Positions 63,414 through 64,000 of a stretch of DNA of 64,000 nucleotides are shown in pieces (the first letter of the stretch is position 1; each line of letters starts with the position of its first letter). Both the position numbers and the translations under genes were made by a program. This stretch comes from Blastocladiella emersonii ATCC 22665 (taxonomy: Eukaryota; Blastocladiomycota; Blastocladiomycetes; Blastocladiales; Blastocladiaceae), in NCBI GenBank assembly GCA_025594325.1, contig JANHCV010000005.1, forward strand, positions 1,205,501-1,269,500, written 5' to 3'. The notes beneath the pieces were generated by a model. That model was not told the origin of the DNA, ran no database searches, and saw only the letters and a list, made by a program, of their open reading frames with translations.

Positions 63414-64000
63414 ATGCCGTCCACGACCGACTCGAGCATGGCGTTCCGCTCGCCCCTGTTCGCGCACCTCGCGCAGCAGGGCCCCTCCTCCTCCCCGTCC
63501 GACGCACAACAGTCGCAGTCGCAGTTCCCGCCGCGCGCGCACCGCCGCGACACGGACGCGAGCCTGTACGACGACTTCCACTCGGGCGCCCCCGAGCCCA
63601 TGACCGCGCCAGGCGACGCCTCGTTCCGCTCCGACTTCATGACCCCGCTGCTGCCGCGCGAGCTGCAGCTGCTGACGCCCGAGCAGGCGTTTGCCGCGTC
63701 GTTGGCCGCCGGGGGCTCGCCCGTCCCGGCCGGGTCGATGCATCAGCGCAACGCGACGTCCACCTCCTCGGCCCGCAGCCTGGCCGCCGCGGCGCACTCG
63801 CGGTCCGCGACCGGCGCGCCGTCCATCGCCATGGTCCCGCCGAGCCCGCCGCTCGCGCACGCGCCGCTGCAGCCGACGGCCGCGGGGGTGCACCACGCCA
63901 AGGAGTTCGAGTACCTGTCGCAGATCTACGGCTGGCTCGGGTCGCCCGCGCTCGGCCACGCCGCCCCCGCCGACGTCGCCCCCATGGCGGCAGCGCCGTA
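63414..64000 (+). CDS. unidentified protein, N-terminal part (3' partial)
   Basis: The frame from ATG 63414 is open to the window end (at least 195 residues). It begins MPSTTDSSMAFRSPLFAHL and contains Ser/Gln/Pro-rich sequence, DASLYDDFHSG, SFRSDFMTPLLPRELQLL and EYLSQIYGWLGSPAL. Codon use is typical of the core genes and there are no breaks. The last segment may open a folded domain, but too little is visible to name a family. An acceptor-like CCCTCTAG six bases before the ATG suggests a 5' UTR intron. Confidence 0.65.
   Translation, partial: MPSTTDSSMAFRSPLFAHLAQQGPSSSPSDAQQSQSQFPPRAHRRDTDASLYDDFHSGAPEPMTAPGDASFRSDFMTPLLPRELQLLTPEQAFAASLAAGGSPVPAGSMHQRNATSTSSARSLAAAAHSRSATGAPSIAMVPPSPPLAHAPLQPTAAGVHHAKEFEYLSQIYGWLGSPALGHAAPADVAPMAAAP

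Noticed and set aside
62279-63507. Long frames on both strands in the GC-rich region before the last gene
   Set aside because: They overlap each other, have no domains, and the composition alone makes stop codons rare.
1-64000. CRISPR arrays, rRNA genes, telomeric repeats
   Set aside because: None was seen; the window is eukaryotic nuclear DNA and the repeats present are transposon-like or simple.

Overview
The window is nuclear DNA of a GC-rich basidiomycete yeast. Genes carry many 55-80 bp introns, mostly with GTACG-type donors and short TAG/CAG acceptors, and core genes strongly prefer C- or G-ending codons. The gene set (mitochondrial bL9, NDUFS4, UPF2, SNRNP40, ESC2/RAD60-like), Plavaka-type transposons and F-box/LRR proteins with a PHLIDTIL-type start fit Tremellomycetes, probably Trichosporonales. 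The genus is an inference and was not tested. The window starts inside one gene and ends inside another.

Layout. 1-3.65 kb: 3' part of a DZIP1-like zinc-finger/coiled-coil gene. 3.8-6.8 kb: a decayed F-box-like gene and an orphan C-terminal half of a ubiquitin-specific protease. 6.9-10.1 kb: a LolD/MacB-type ABC ATPase with an apparent one-base frameshift, then two tandem four-TM paralogues. 10.2-12.4 kb: a transposase relic and repeats. 12.4-16.8 kb: alanyl-tRNA synthetase and mitochondrial bL9, divergent. 17.0-24.8 kb: an F-box-like gene split by a 6,646-bp Plavaka element that carries a transposase and a second gene. 24.8-29.6 kb: a tandem array of paralogues of the split gene, intact and broken. 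29.8-35.8 kb: UPF2 and a divergent protein kinase. 36.4-37.6 kb: a Tc1/mariner-derived gene lacking its third catalytic residue. 38.0-46.9 kb: more F-box-like genes around a LINE relic. 48.1-59.6 kb: a dense block of ordinary genes (RG-rich unknown, ESC2/RAD60-like, quinone oxidoreductase, SNRNP40, GPI protein, NDUFS4, DUF2306-reductase fusion, second GPI protein). 59.7-62 kb: a second LINE relic between perfect 116-bp inverted repeats. 63.4 kb to end: start of an unidentified gene.

Two compartments alternate. Conserved housekeeping genes are very GC-rich, compact and often paired head-to-head over about 230-340 bp. Between them lie visibly less GC-rich islands with the F-box-like family, transposons and their debris. 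At least eight loci of this family are recognisable from a shared N-terminal F-box-like motif, a shared central motif (PIYALVQLLVG-like) or both; a ninth, F-box/LRR-type pseudogene is probably only a distant relative. Several are interrupted by stops, deletion, truncation or transposon insertion. Four paralogues share an upstream ATG exactly 24 nt before the main ATG, followed in three of them by an immediate or near-immediate stop. This birth-and-death family and the element that cut one of its members are the most noteworthy content.

Gaps with no gene seen: 3649-3802, 5851-6016, 16823-17017, 26618-26962 (MluI-type ACGCG motifs only), 27839-28457, 29556-29772, 35827-36415, 37652-37882 and 45035-45377.
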